Origin: Pseudomonadota bacterium
Lineage (GTDB): Bacteria; Pseudomonadota; Alphaproteobacteria; Azospirillales; Azospirillaceae
Direction: 5' to 3'
Assembly: GCA_023423695.1 (NCBI GenBank)
Contig: JAFAFA010000110.1
Coordinates: 1-64,000, forward strand
DNA: 64,000 nucleotides
Position 1 is the stretch's first letter, and the number at the start of each line of letters is the position of its first letter. Shown in pieces: positions 22,338 to 31,108 of this stretch. Made by a program: the position numbers and the translations under genes. The notes beneath the pieces were generated by a model. The model made no database searches. It saw nothing but the letters and a program-made list of their open reading frames with translations, and was not told the origin of the DNA.

Positions 22338-24590
22338 ATGCTCCGGATATTTTGCAGTGCAGCATACCGGGCCGCGAACGCGGTCCCGCTGCGGCGGAAC
22401 CTTCTGGGGGTGCTGGGTCTCGCGGTGGCTTACACCCTGGGACCCGACGGTTCGGTCGGGTTCCGGCCCGCTTGCGCCGCCCTCATCATCCACGCGCCGG
22501 ACGGTCACGCCGTCGTCCCGCCCGGCCCGGATTCCGTGCCTGACCCCGATACCCCCGATTTCGGCGTGCCGACAGGCGGCCCGGTCATGGGACTGCCCGA
22601 CCCGTCCGTTCCCGGCGACCCCGTTTCCGGCGTTCCGGCGGCCGACGCGTCCACCGGCCCGGCCGGTCCCCCCTTGCTGCTCGCCACCGACGAGGAAGCC
22701 CGCGCCGTCCAGCTTGACGAGGAGGATGCCGGCCGCTACCGCCGCATCTTCGCGCTGCAGGACCGGGCGGACTGGGACACCGCCGACGCCGAGATGGCGA
22801 AGCTCAAGGACCGCCGGCTGATCGGCTATGTCCTGCGCCAACGCTATCTCCATCCCGACCGCCGCGCCGGCTACGAGGAACTCGCCCGCTGGATGCAGGA
22901 TTACGGCGACCTGGCTGGGGCGGAGCGGGTGCACAGCCTGGCGCAGAAACGCCAGCCCGCCGGCCAGCGCGCGCCGAAGCCCCCGCGGGGGGAGGAGCGC
23001 GTGCGCCTGGTCGGGTCTCTGGAACGGCTGGGCGGCCTGCGCACCGTCGCCGCGAACGAGGAGGACGAGGAGGACGGCGTCACCGTCGCCCCGCGCAGCC
23101 GCACGGTATCGCGCGCCCGCAGCGACCGCGCCGCCGTGGCGCGGGTCGAGGAGATGCTGCGCTCCGGCCGCGCCAGCAACGCTCTGACCCTGCTGAACCA
23201 GGACGAGTTCGGCGGCAAGCTCGACACCGTGCAGTATGACGCCGCCCGCGCCCGCATCGCTGCATCCCTCTATTATTCGGGCGAGACGGCGCAGGCGCTG
23301 ACGCTCGCCTCGGCCAGCGCCGCCCGGTCGGGAGACATGCTGCCGGAGGCGCATTGGATCGCCGGACTGTCCGCATGGCGGCTGAAGCAGACCGACCGCG
23401 CTGCCCGCCATTTCCAGGGCATGGCCGCGGCCGGTCCGCGCTCCCCCTGGAAGGCCGCAGCCGCCGACTATTGGGCGGCCCGCGCGCTGGCCCGCAAGCC
23501 CGGCAAGGAGAAGGAAGCGGCGGAGCATCTGGCCGCCGCCGCGCGCTATCCACACACCTTCTATGGCCTGATCGCGCTGCGCACCCTGGGCACGCTGCAC
23601 GATGTGCGCTGGCAGGCGCCGGAGTTGAGCGGGAAGAGTTTGGCGGCGATGGCCGCCAAGCCGGCAGGATCCCGGGCCATCGCCCTGCTGCAGGTGGGCC
23701 AGCGCGAACTGGCCGGCATGGAGCTGCAGCGCATCCATCCCCAGGGTGACCCGCTGGTCGAACAGGCGATGGTGGCGCTGGCCGACCGCGCCGGTGTGGC
23801 GACCCTGTCGCTGCGGCTGGGCAACGCGGTGGCCGGGCCGGACGGCGCGCCCTATGCCGCCGCCCTCTACCCCCTGCCGCACTGGACGCCGCGCGATGGC
23901 TTCGCGGTGGACCGGGCGCTGGTCTTCGCGGTGATGCGCCAGGAATCGCGCTTCGACCCGCGGCTGGTCAGTTCCGCCGGGGCGACCGGGCTGATGCAAA
24001 TCCTGCCCAGCACCGCCCAGCATGTGCGCGAACGCCACGCCGACATCGGCAGCGAGGACGCCAACCGCGACGCCCTGTTCGATCCCTCCCGCAACATGGA
24101 ACTGGGCCAGCGGTATCTGACCGAACTGCTGGGCATGCCGGAAATCGACGGCAACCTGTTCCTTGCCGCCGCCGCCTACAATGCCGGACCGGGCACGCTG
24201 GCGCGCTGGCGCCGGGAGTTGAGCGACATCACCGACCCCCTGCTGTTCATCGAAAGCCTTTCCTTCGGCGAGACGCGCGACTATGTGGAGAAGGTGATGG
24301 CCAACTTCTGGATCTACCAGCTTCGGCTGGGCCAGGAGACCGCCTCGCTCGACGCCGTCGCCGACGGGAAGTGGCCGTCCTACATCCCGGTGGAGGCCAC
24401 CACCCAGGTCGCGGCCCAGCCGGACCCGCTGCCGGCGGCGAAGCCCGCGGTCCCGGCCGCGGTGACCGCAGCCGCCGAGAAACCGACGGCGGAAGCCCCG
24501 GCGGCCGAGTCTCCCGTCGCGGACGCACCGTCCGTCCCGGCCCGGGTGGAGACGGTGGCGGAGCGGGGGGAGGCCAGCCCGATACCCTGA
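22338..24590 (+). CDS. Soluble lytic murein transglycosylase (SLT family)
   Basis: Periplasmic enzyme cleaving peptidoglycan glycan strands with formation of 1,6-anhydromuramic ends. About 750 residues: an N-terminal segment with a hydrophobic stretch likely to be a signal peptide, a Pro/Gly/Asp-rich linker, a long helical superhelix (U/L-domain), and the C-terminal SLT catalytic domain with the ES motif in VMRQESRFDPRLVSSAGATG, GLMQILPSTA, and AAAYNAGPGTLARW. An Ala/Pro/Glu-rich tail follows. Start is uncertain: the ATG at 22338 is my choice; a TTG 13 codons earlier is also open. It is followed 53 bp later by moaB. Confidence 0.88.
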   Translation: MLRIFCSAAYRAANAVPLRRNLLGVLGLAVAYTLGPDGSVGFRPACAALIIHAPDGHAVVPPGPDSVPDPDTPDFGVPTGGPVMGLPDPSVPGDPVSGVPAADASTGPAGPPLLLATDEEARAVQLDEEDAGRYRRIFALQDRADWDTADAEMAKLKDRRLIGYVLRQRYLHPDRRAGYEELARWMQDYGDLAGAERVHSLAQKRQPAGQRAPKPPRGEERVRLVGSLERLGGLRTVAANEEDEEDGVTVAPRSRTVSRARSDRAAVARVEEMLRSGRASNALTLLNQDEFGGKLDTVQYDAARARIAASLYYSGETAQALTLASASAARSGDMLPEAHWIAGLSAWRLKQTDRAARHFQGMAAAGPRSPWKAAAADYWAARALARKPGKEKEAAEHLAAAARYPHTFYGLIALRTLGTLHDVRWQAPELSGKSLAAMAAKPAGSRAIALLQVGQRELAGMELQRIHPQGDPLVEQAMVALADRAGVATLSLRLGNAVAGPDGAPYAAALYPLPHWTPRDGFAVDRALVFAVMRQESRFDPRLVSSAGATGLMQILPSTAQHVRERHADIGSEDANRDALFDPSRNMELGQRYLTELLGMPEIDGNLFLAAAAYNAGPGTLARWRRELSDITDPLLFIESLSFGETRDYVEKVMANFWIYQLRLGQETASLDAVADGKWPSYIPVEATTQVAAQPDPLPAAKPAVPAAVTAAAEKPTAEAPAAESPVADAPSVPARVETVAERGEASPIP

Positions 24591-24643
24591 CCGCCGGCGC
24601 CCCCTGTCGGGTACCGGCCCGACACGAGGACACGCCTGCCGCC

Positions 24644-25180
24644 ATGCCGAAGATCGACGAGAGCCGCCCCTTCCTTCCCGTGAACATCGCGGTGATCACG
24701 GTGTCCGACACCCGCAGCACCGCCGACGACCGGTCCGGCGATGCGCTGGCGGAGCGGATCGCCGGGGCCGGCCACCGGCTCGCCGCCCGAACCATCGTTC
24801 GGGACGACATCGCGGCGATCCGCGCCCAGGTGCAGGCCCATATCGCCGATCCGCAGATCGACGTCGTCCTGACCACCGGCGGCACCGGGGTCACCGGCCG
24901 CGACGTGACGCCGGAGGCGGTCGAAGCGCTCTATGAAAAGGCGATCCCCGGCTTCGGCGAGCTGTTCCGCTACCTCAGCTACGCCAAGGTCGGCACCTCC
25001 ACCATCCAGAGCCGGGCGACCGGCGGAGTGGCAAACGGCACCTACATCTTCGCCCTGCCCGGTTCGCCCAGCGCCTGCCGCGACGCCTGGGACGACATCC
25101 TGGTCTGGCAGCTCGACAACCGCCACCGCCCCTGCAACCTCGTGGAGCTGATGCCCCGCCTGCGCGAGCATATGGCGTGA
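24644..25180 (+). CDS. moaB: Molybdenum cofactor biosynthesis protein MoaB/MogA family
   Basis: Adenylates molybdopterin in molybdenum-cofactor synthesis, or a paralogue of unknown role. The 178 residues show the MoCF-binding fold with ITVSDTRSTADDRSGDAL near the N-terminus, the signature VLTTGGTGVTGRDVTPEA, and GTYIFALPGSPSACRDAW. Length agrees with E. coli MoaB (about 170). The ATG at 24644 follows GAGGA about 16 bases upstream, so the ribosome site is only moderate. The stop overlaps the GTG of the kinase-like gene (GTGA), so the two are translationally coupled. Confidence 0.92.
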   Translation: MPKIDESRPFLPVNIAVITVSDTRSTADDRSGDALAERIAGAGHRLAARTIVRDDIAAIRAQVQAHIADPQIDVVLTTGGTGVTGRDVTPEAVEALYEKAIPGFGELFRYLSYAKVGTSTIQSRATGGVANGTYIFALPGSPSACRDAWDDILVWQLDNRHRPCNLVELMPRLREHMA

Positions 25181-26193
25181 GCGAACCGGCCGGTTATTCG
25201 ACGGAGGCCCTGCACGCCGCCCTGATCCGGCTGCCGCGCCTATCCGACCTCTCCCCCGACGCGCTGGAGCCGATGCCGCTGAAGGGCGTCGCCCACGACC
25301 ATGTGCGGCTGCGCGGCCGGCGGCTGGTCGCCCGCATCCCGCGCTGGAGCCAGCTTGGCCTCGACGCCTGGACGGCACTGGACCGGCAGGCAGCAGCCTT
25401 CCGCCGGGCGGAAATGTCGGGCCACACCCCGCGCTTCGCCGGCCTGCTGCCGCCGGGCGAGGGGCTGCCGCTGGGCGCGCTGGTGGTCGGCGAGGTGGAG
25501 GGGCGCACCCCCGTCCTACCCGGCGACATGCCGGCCATCGCCCGCGCTCTGGCGGCGATCCACCGCATGGCCCCGCCGGACTTCTACGAGCCGCTGCCCG
25601 CCCCGCCCGATCCGGTCGCGGCCCTGCTGGCCCAGGTGGAGCGGCAGGCGGAGTGGTTCGACCGCGCCCCGCTGGACGCCGACGCCCGCGCCCTGATCGC
25701 GGAGGAGCTTGCCGCCGCCCGGGCCGGCGACCTCGCCCCGCCGCCTGAGACCCCGATGCCGCTGACCGCGGTGGGGGTGGACGTGCATCCCGGCAACTTC
25801 CTGATCGACGGCCATGGCAAGGCCTGGTTCACCGATCTGGAGAAACTGCAATACGGCCACCCCGCCAGCGATCTCGCCCATGCCAGCCTCTACACCTCCA
25901 CCAAATGGGACCTGGCGGTGAATGCGGAACTGGTGCCGGCCGACGTCGACGCCTTCGTCGAGGCCTGGGCGATAGCGGTTCCCGGCGACCTCGCCGATGA
26001 GGTGCGACCCTGGCTGAAGCCGCTGCGCCGGCTGACCTGGCTGCGCACCCTGTCCTGGATGGCCCGCTGGTCGGTGGAGGGCGCCACGCTGTCGCCGGGC
26101 ATGCCGGAGCCGTTGCGCGCCCATATGGACGCCCATGCCACCGACATCCTGCGGGCCGGGCGGATCGAACAGGTGCGCCGGGATTGGCGTTGA
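25177..26193 (+). CDS. Aminoglycoside phosphotransferase-fold kinase, substrate unknown
   Basis: 338 residues of the APH/choline kinase superfamily. The catalytic loop reads VDVHPGNFLID (about 205-215), with the metal-binding Asp following in WFTDLEKLQYG and a DLAH helix typical of this fold. Compared with classical APH enzymes (HGDLHPGN), the loop's leading His-Gly is changed to Gly-Val, while the His-Pro-Gly-Asn core is kept. The GTG start overlaps the moaB stop by four bases. Operonic coupling to moaB suggests a small-molecule kinase with a housekeeping role rather than antibiotic resistance; the substrate cannot be read from sequence. Confidence 0.75.
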   Translation: MSEPAGYSTEALHAALIRLPRLSDLSPDALEPMPLKGVAHDHVRLRGRRLVARIPRWSQLGLDAWTALDRQAAAFRRAEMSGHTPRFAGLLPPGEGLPLGALVVGEVEGRTPVLPGDMPAIARALAAIHRMAPPDFYEPLPAPPDPVAALLAQVERQAEWFDRAPLDADARALIAEELAAARAGDLAPPPETPMPLTAVGVDVHPGNFLIDGHGKAWFTDLEKLQYGHPASDLAHASLYTSTKWDLAVNAELVPADVDAFVEAWAIAVPGDLADEVRPWLKPLRRLTWLRTLSWMARWSVEGATLSPGMPEPLRAHMDAHATDILRAGRIEQVRRDWR

Positions 26194-26286
26194 ATGGATG
26201 CGCAAAGGGGAAGGGCACGAAAGTCTCTTGCCCGCGCCCTGCCGAAGATGATGGGATACCGACTCGGAAAACGAGGTGACGAGAGC

Positions 26287-28002
26287 ATGACGAGTTTCCG
26301 ACGCCGGTTGCTGCCGACCTCCCTGGCCGCCCTGCTGGCTGGGGGCGTGTTTACAGGCGCCGTTCCGGCCCCGGCCTTCGCCGCCGGCCCGCCCGGCGAG
26401 ACCGCCGGCTCCGCCACCGGCAGCTATCTGGCCGGCCGCTACGCCCAGCACCAGGACGACTGGACGGCGGCGGCGCGCTTCACCGCCCAGGCTCTGGCCG
26501 CCGATCCGGACGATCAGGCCCTGCTGCGCCGCACCTTCCTGCTGCGGCTGGGCGAGGGGCAGGTCGACACCGCCATCGGCTATGCCACCCGCCTGCTGGG
26601 CGAGCAGGGCGAGCCGCAGATGGCGCTGACGCTGCTGACCGCCGATGCGCTCGCCAAGGGCAAACTGGACGAGGCCGACGGCTATGCCGCGCGCCTGCCG
26701 GCCGACGGGCTGGGCCGCTTCATCACCCCGCTGACCCGCGCCTGGCTGGCGACAGCCCGCGGCAAGACGGACGAGGCGCTGACCGCGCTGGAGCCGCTGG
26801 CGGCCGTCCAGGGCTTCGGCGCGCTCTACAACCTGCATGCCGCCCTGATCCTCGACCTCGCCGGACGCAGCGAGGATGCCGCCGCCCACTATGTCAAGGT
26901 GACGGACACCGAGGCGCCGCTGCGGGTGGTGCAGATCGTCGGCAACTTCATGATGCGCACCGGCCGCAAGGACGAGGCGCGCAAGCTCTACGAGACTTTC
27001 CAGATCAACAACCCCGACGGACTGCTGGTGGAGCCGGCGCTGGACGCCATGGCGAAGGCGCCGTCCGACGCCCGCCCGGTTCCCGACGCCCGCGCGGGTC
27101 TGGCGGAAGCGCTGTTCGACCTGGGCAGCGCCCTGCATCACGAGAATGCCGACGAACCGGCGCTGCTGTTCGGCCGCATCGCGCTGCACCTGCGGGAAGA
27201 TCTGGCGCTGGCCCATCTGCTGATCGGCGACATCGTGGCCTCCCGCGACCATCATGAGGAGGCGCTGGCCGCCTACCGGCGGCTGGCGAAGGACCCGCTG
27301 CTGGGCTGGACCGCCCGCATGCGCGAAGCCGACAGCCTCGCCCGCATGAACCGCAACGACGACGCCATCGCGGTCCTCAAGACCCTGTCCGCCGAACGGC
27401 CGGAGCGGACCGACGCGGTGACGCGGCTGGGCGACATCTATCGCTATGCCAAGCGGTACGAGGAGGCGATCCCGGCCTACACGACCGCTCTGGAGCGGAT
27501 CGGCGCGCCGCAGGAACGGCATTGGCCGCTGCTGTACGCCCGCGCCATGAGCTATGAGAAGACCAAGCAGTGGCCGCAGGCGGAGGCCGACCTGCAGACC
27601 GCGCTGAAGCTGCGGCCGGACGAGCCGTCGCTGCTGAACTTCCTCGGCTACAGCTGGATCGACCGGGGCGAGCATCTGGACAAGGCCAGGGCGATGGTGG
27701 AGCGCGCGGTGGAACTGCGCCCGCGCGACGGCTACATCGTCGACAGCCTGGGCTGGGCCCTCTACAAGCTGGGCGATTTCGAGGGCGCGGTCGCGAAGCT
27801 GGAGCGCGCCGTGGAGCTGAAGCCGGGCGATCCCACCATCAACGACCATCTCGGCGACGCCTATTGGCGCGCCGGCCGCCGCAACGAGGCCCGGTTCCAG
27901 TGGATGCGCGCGCTGCGCAACGCCGACGAGGACACCGACAAGGCCGCCATCCAGGCCAAGCTGGACGGGGGGATGGCCGAGCGCAAGGCGGCGGCGAAAT
28001 AG
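26287..28002 (+). CDS. Exported tetratricopeptide-repeat protein
   Basis: 571 residues beginning with a clear Sec signal peptide (MTSFRRRLLPTSLAALLAGG ... PAFAAG), so periplasmic or outer-membrane associated. The rest is a chain of TPR helices; the best units are near the C-terminus (FLGYSWIDRGEHLDKARAM, DSLGWALYKLGDFEGAVAKL, DHLGDAYWRAGRRNEARFQW). Such proteins in alphaproteobacteria are annotated as tetratricopeptide proteins and act as scaffolds; partner unknown. The ATG at 26287 is chosen because the signal peptide starts there, with GAGGT upstream; the frame is open back to 26194. Confidence 0.85.
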   Translation: MTSFRRRLLPTSLAALLAGGVFTGAVPAPAFAAGPPGETAGSATGSYLAGRYAQHQDDWTAAARFTAQALAADPDDQALLRRTFLLRLGEGQVDTAIGYATRLLGEQGEPQMALTLLTADALAKGKLDEADGYAARLPADGLGRFITPLTRAWLATARGKTDEALTALEPLAAVQGFGALYNLHAALILDLAGRSEDAAAHYVKVTDTEAPLRVVQIVGNFMMRTGRKDEARKLYETFQINNPDGLLVEPALDAMAKAPSDARPVPDARAGLAEALFDLGSALHHENADEPALLFGRIALHLREDLALAHLLIGDIVASRDHHEEALAAYRRLAKDPLLGWTARMREADSLARMNRNDDAIAVLKTLSAERPERTDAVTRLGDIYRYAKRYEEAIPAYTTALERIGAPQERHWPLLYARAMSYEKTKQWPQAEADLQTALKLRPDEPSLLNFLGYSWIDRGEHLDKARAMVERAVELRPRDGYIVDSLGWALYKLGDFEGAVAKLERAVELKPGDPTINDHLGDAYWRAGRRNEARFQWMRALRNADEDTDKAAIQAKLDGGMAERKAAAK

Positions 28003-28010
28003 TGTGGCGT

Positions 28011-28067
28011 CCCCTCTCCCCCGCTTACGCGCAAAAATCGTTGGCGCTTGAGCGCGGGGGAGAGGGG
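28011..28067. repeat. GC-rich palindromic repeat (copy 3) overlapping the bacteriohemerythrin 3' end
   Basis: CCCCTCTCCCCCGC (28011-28024) and GCGGGGGAGAGGGG (28054-28067) are perfect 14-bp inverted arms around a 29-base loop that itself contains GCGC...GCGCTTGAGCGC. It lies between the convergent TPR and bacteriohemerythrin genes and can act as a two-way terminator. The stop codon and last codons of the hemerythrin gene fall inside it. Confidence 0.85.
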
Positions 28068-28465
28068 GCCTCCCCCACATAGGGCTTGTACCGGCTGTCC
28101 GTCTGCTGGATGTGCTCCACGAACCAATCCTTCAGCAGAAGGATCAGGTCGACACGCAGCATGGTGGGGTTGCCGCCTTCGAAGTCTTGGGCCAGCTTGT
28201 CCACCTCGCCGGCGAAATAGCGGTGGGCGGCGAGGTGGCGGTCCAGTTCGGGATAGCCGCAACGCTCCATCATCGCCTCTTCCCGCGCGAAATGGACGGC
28301 GACGTAGTCCTTGAGGCTGGCGAGCAGGCTGGACAGCTCCTCCCGGTTGGCGGGGGTGATGCCGCTTTCCAGCAGGCCGTTGAACAGGTCGAGAAGGCGC
28401 CGATGCTCGTCGTCGAGCACGGGCACGCCGACGCTCATGGTTTCGTCCCAGGCGACATAGGTCAT
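28025..28465 (-). CDS. Bacteriohemerythrin
   Basis: A 146-residue di-iron oxygen-binding protein of the cytoplasm, proposed in related bacteria to deliver or sense oxygen. The iron ligands are visible: H in LDDEHRRLL, HFAREEAMM, HLAAHRYF and WFVEHIQQTDSRY. The conserved fold ends at YKPY; the final 17 residues (VGEAPSPPRSSANDFCA) are encoded by the intergenic palindromic repeat and are not part of the family fold. Two TTCAAGCG direct repeats lie just upstream (28496-28503 and 28516-28523). The gene converges on the TPR gene. Confidence 0.92.
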   Translation of the reverse strand: MTYVAWDETMSVGVPVLDDEHRRLLDLFNGLLESGITPANREELSSLLASLKDYVAVHFAREEAMMERCGYPELDRHLAAHRYFAGEVDKLAQDFEGGNPTMLRVDLILLLKDWFVEHIQQTDSRYKPYVGEAPSPPRSSANDFCA

Positions 28466-28495
28466 CGCAGCGACCTCCCCCTCGCATCCCGCGAA

Positions 28496-28523
28496 TTCAA
28501 GCGCCTTCCGCCCATTTCAAGCG
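28496..28523. promoter_or_regulatory. Direct repeat upstream of bacteriohemerythrin
   Basis: TTCAAGCG at 28496-28503 and 28516-28523, 20 bp apart (two helical turns), 31-58 bases upstream of the hemerythrin start on the plus-strand map. Possible activator site; no factor identified. Confidence 0.3.
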
Positions 28524-28693
28524 GTTGCGGCCGGCCATGGCTGGGTTGTGGACATCTTGACAGGGATCCTAAAACCGGCAACCGTGCCCGTCCAAGCGGC
28601 AAATTCCCGCAGGGGGGGCGGCATGATGCGCAGAGCCTCCTTCAACCGGCCTCCATCCACCAGACCGCCCCATTCACCAGATCAGAGTGACCG

Positions 28694-29455
28694 ATGGCCC
28701 TGCTCGACGAGATCGCGGAGAAGAAACGGGCGCTGGACGCGGCGCGCCCCCTGCCGCAGGAGGTCGTGCACGGCATCGCCGACCGCTTCGAACTGGACCT
28801 CACCGTCGCCGCCGCCGCGCTGGAGGAGGTGCCGGTCAAGCCCGCAGACGTCAAGGCGATCCTGGAGCGCGGCAGCATCCTGCGCCACCGCCCGGTGGAA
28901 GAGCAGCGTTTCGTGCTGAACCATCGCGCTGCGCTGGAACTGATGGCACGGTTGTCCTTCGATCCGACGGGCGCCGTGACCGAACGCACGGTCTCCGCTT
29001 TCCATAGCGTTCTGTATCGCGGGATCGAGGACGAGGCCGGAAAATACCGCAACGGCGCGCCGAAGGACGATCCGGCGGAGACCGCGCCCGATCCGGCCAA
29101 GCTGCGCGTGTCGATGTCGGCGCTGTCGACCTGGATGCGCAAGTCGGACGCCGGTCCCGACGCCGCCTTCGAGGCGCATCACAAGCTGAGCGCCATCCGC
29201 CCCTTCCACACCGGCAACCGGGCCACGGCGCTGCTGCTGTGCAACCTGATCCTGAACCGCGCCGGCTACCCGCCGGTGGTGGTCCTGGCGGAGGATCGCG
29301 GTCTCTATCTCGATCTCGTCGAACGGGCCTGGGCCGTCGGCGACAAGACGCCGTTCCGCGACCTGATGATGCGCTTCCTGTCGCAGAGCCTGGATTTCTG
29401 CCTGGAGGCGGCGGGCAAGGCCGAGGCGGACGAGGACAGCGACCGTCCCCGATGA
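28694..29455 (+). CDS. Fic-domain protein with degenerate active site
   Basis: Fic proteins transfer AMP or other groups to target hydroxyls. This 253-residue protein has the family's helical frame (EEQRFVLNHRAALELM, HSVLYRGIEDEAGKYRNG, FEAHHKLSAI and CNLILNRAGYPPVVV), but the catalytic loop consensus HPFx[DE]GNGRxxR reads RPFHTGNRATAL at residues 169-180. The catalytic His is Arg, the metal-binding acid is Thr, and the Gly-Arg and final Arg of the nucleotide-binding part are lost. It is therefore probably inactive as an AMP transferase, or has another role. The ATG at 28694 is preceded by AGAGTGACCG. It converges on the CocE-like gene with a nine-base gap. Confidence 0.78.
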   Translation: MALLDEIAEKKRALDAARPLPQEVVHGIADRFELDLTVAAAALEEVPVKPADVKAILERGSILRHRPVEEQRFVLNHRAALELMARLSFDPTGAVTERTVSAFHSVLYRGIEDEAGKYRNGAPKDDPAETAPDPAKLRVSMSALSTWMRKSDAGPDAAFEAHHKLSAIRPFHTGNRATALLLCNLILNRAGYPPVVVLAEDRGLYLDLVERAWAVGDKTPFRDLMMRFLSQSLDFCLEAAGKAEADEDSDRPR

Positions 29456-29464
29456 GTGCGGCCG

Positions 29465-31108
29465 TCAGACCGGCAGGCGCAGGCGCGACGGCCGGTCCGG
29501 GCCGCTGTGGATCAGCAGCGTGATCGGCAGCGCATCGACCCGGCGGGTCTCGCCCGGCTCGGCCCCGGTGCCGGGATTGACCGGATAGGCCGGGAAACAG
29601 GACCCGGCAAGGCTGAGGCGCAGCGCCGATCCCGGCACCAGCGTGGCGCAGGCCGCCCGCATGGCGATGGTCAGCGGCCGGGTCGGGTCGCCTGGCTCCA
29701 CCCGCGCATGGCCCTGGGTCAGCGGCAGCACCTGCCCATCCGGGCGCACCACCGACAGCACGGCGCTGACGTCGAAGGACGGGGCGTCGGCCTCCACCCA
29801 CAGATCCAGCGCCACCCGCCCGGCCAGCATCAACGGCTCGTCCAGAGGCAGGCTGGTGTAGGTCGCGACATCCGGCCGACGGTCGACGGCGGCGCGGTCG
29901 AGACGGCCGGCGGCGGATGGCACCGCATGACCGCCGACCGTCGGCACCGGACTGCGTGGATCATGCACCACCACGTCGAGTGCCTCGGCATCGGGCATCT
30001 CCGGCGCCAGCCGGCCGCCCTGCCTGTTGGCGAGGCCGTCGCTGGCCAGATGCAGCACCGCCTCGGCCGCCGGCAAGGTGGGCAGGTCGTGCCAGCGCCC
30101 GGTCTCCACGTCATGCAGGCGCACCGCGCCGCCGCGGTCGGCCCCCTGCCCTTTCAGCACCCGCTCCCACCAGGCGAGTTGCAGCGTGTCGAGTGTCGGC
30201 GCCTCTCCCGGCGCCGCATCGGGTCCGTCGGCGCCCCAGGGACCGACCACCAGCCGCACCGGCGCCCGCCCTCGCGCAGCAAGCAGGTCGTGCGCGTCCA
30301 GCGTACCGGCCAGCCGCGGGTCGTACCACCCACCGAGTTGCAGCACCGCGACGTCGGCGGGCATGTCCGCCAGCATTGCCTTGGGCGACAGCGCGGTCCA
30401 GGCCGGGCCGGGCACCGGGTTGGTCAGCCAGTCGTCGTAATGGGAATAACGGGCGTAATCGCGCAGGGCCTGCGGCCGCGAAGGGATCTCGTCGTCGATG
30501 GGCAGGCTGCGCGCCGCATCGGACAGGATGCGGTGGCCGGTGCCGTCCTCCACCCGCCGCGCCGCCTCGGCGGCGGTGCGCAGAGCCCAGCCCATGGCGT
30601 CGGCCAGCCGGAAGGCGCCGCCCTCATAGGCCCAATCGGAGAAGACGTCCCAGCCGGCGAAGGCCGGCGCCACGGCACGCAGGGCCGCCGGCCGCTCCGC
30701 CAGCGCAAGCCACTGCGCCATGCCGGCATAGCCGGAGCCATACATCGCCACCACACCCGACGACCCCGGCAAGGAGGCGGCCCAGGCCACGGCGTCGGCC
30801 CCGTCCTCCCGCTCCGCCTCGAAGGGCCGGAAACGGCCGTCAGACGTGCCGCAGCCGCGCACATCCTGCACCACCACGACATATCCCCGCGCCGCGTACC
30901 AGCGGGGATGGGCATAATGGCTGGTCAGCGCGGTGCGCCGGCCGCAGGCGACGCGCAGCAGCAGCACCGGCCATGTGCCGGCGGCGTCGGGCCGATAGAG
31001 GTCCGCATCCAGCCGCACGCCGTCCCGCGTCCGCATCGACACGGTCTCCGGCGGCCGGACCGGCAGCAGGTCATGCGACAGATGGATCACCGGGGCCAGA
31101 TGGGTCAT
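29465..31108 (-). CDS. CocE/NonD-family alpha/beta hydrolase lacking catalytic Ser and His
   Basis: 547 residues with the CocE/NonD layout: an alpha/beta hydrolase core containing DVRGCGTSDG and GGWYDPRLAG, a helical cap, and a C-terminal jelly-roll (PepX_C) domain. The family nucleophile elbow GxSYxG reads G-S-G-Y-A-G (124-129), so the Ser position is Gly126; the expected GPWxHG histidine motif reads GPWGADG (289-295), so His is Ala293. The Asp (D263) is kept. Acylase or esterase activity is therefore doubtful. Start chosen at the ATG 31108; a TTG ten codons earlier is open. A repeat cluster lies upstream. Confidence 0.8.
   Translation of the reverse strand: MTHLAPVIHLSHDLLPVRPPETVSMRTRDGVRLDADLYRPDAAGTWPVLLLRVACGRRTALTSHYAHPRWYAARGYVVVVQDVRGCGTSDGRFRPFEAEREDGADAVAWAASLPGSSGVVAMYGSGYAGMAQWLALAERPAALRAVAPAFAGWDVFSDWAYEGGAFRLADAMGWALRTAAEAARRVEDGTGHRILSDAARSLPIDDEIPSRPQALRDYARYSHYDDWLTNPVPGPAWTALSPKAMLADMPADVAVLQLGGWYDPRLAGTLDAHDLLAARGRAPVRLVVGPWGADGPDAAPGEAPTLDTLQLAWWERVLKGQGADRGGAVRLHDVETGRWHDLPTLPAAEAVLHLASDGLANRQGGRLAPEMPDAEALDVVVHDPRSPVPTVGGHAVPSAAGRLDRAAVDRRPDVATYTSLPLDEPLMLAGRVALDLWVEADAPSFDVSAVLSVVRPDGQVLPLTQGHARVEPGDPTRPLTIAMRAACATLVPGSALRLSLAGSCFPAYPVNPGTGAEPGETRRVDALPITLLIHSGPDRPSRLRLPV

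Noticed and set aside
20643..24038. Very long minus-strand open frame (over 1100 codons) across udg, the transglycosylase and ETF-QO
   Set aside because: It runs antisense to the well-identified udg and transglycosylase genes and out of frame with ETF-QO; low-complexity Arg/Ala/Gly composition typical of GC-rich shadows.
25177..26193. Antibiotic resistance (aminoglycoside phosphotransferase)
   Set aside because: Only the general kinase fold is shared; the gene is coupled to moaB and lacks signs of a resistance cassette.
25516..28080. Long minus-strand open frame opposite the kinase-like and TPR genes
   Set aside because: No domain; antisense to a signal-peptide TPR protein and an APH-fold kinase.
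28694..31108. Adjacent Fic-like and CocE-like genes as a toxin-antitoxin or defence pair
   Set aside because: They are convergent, not co-transcribed, and neither has partner-type features; both simply look like pseudo-enzymes.
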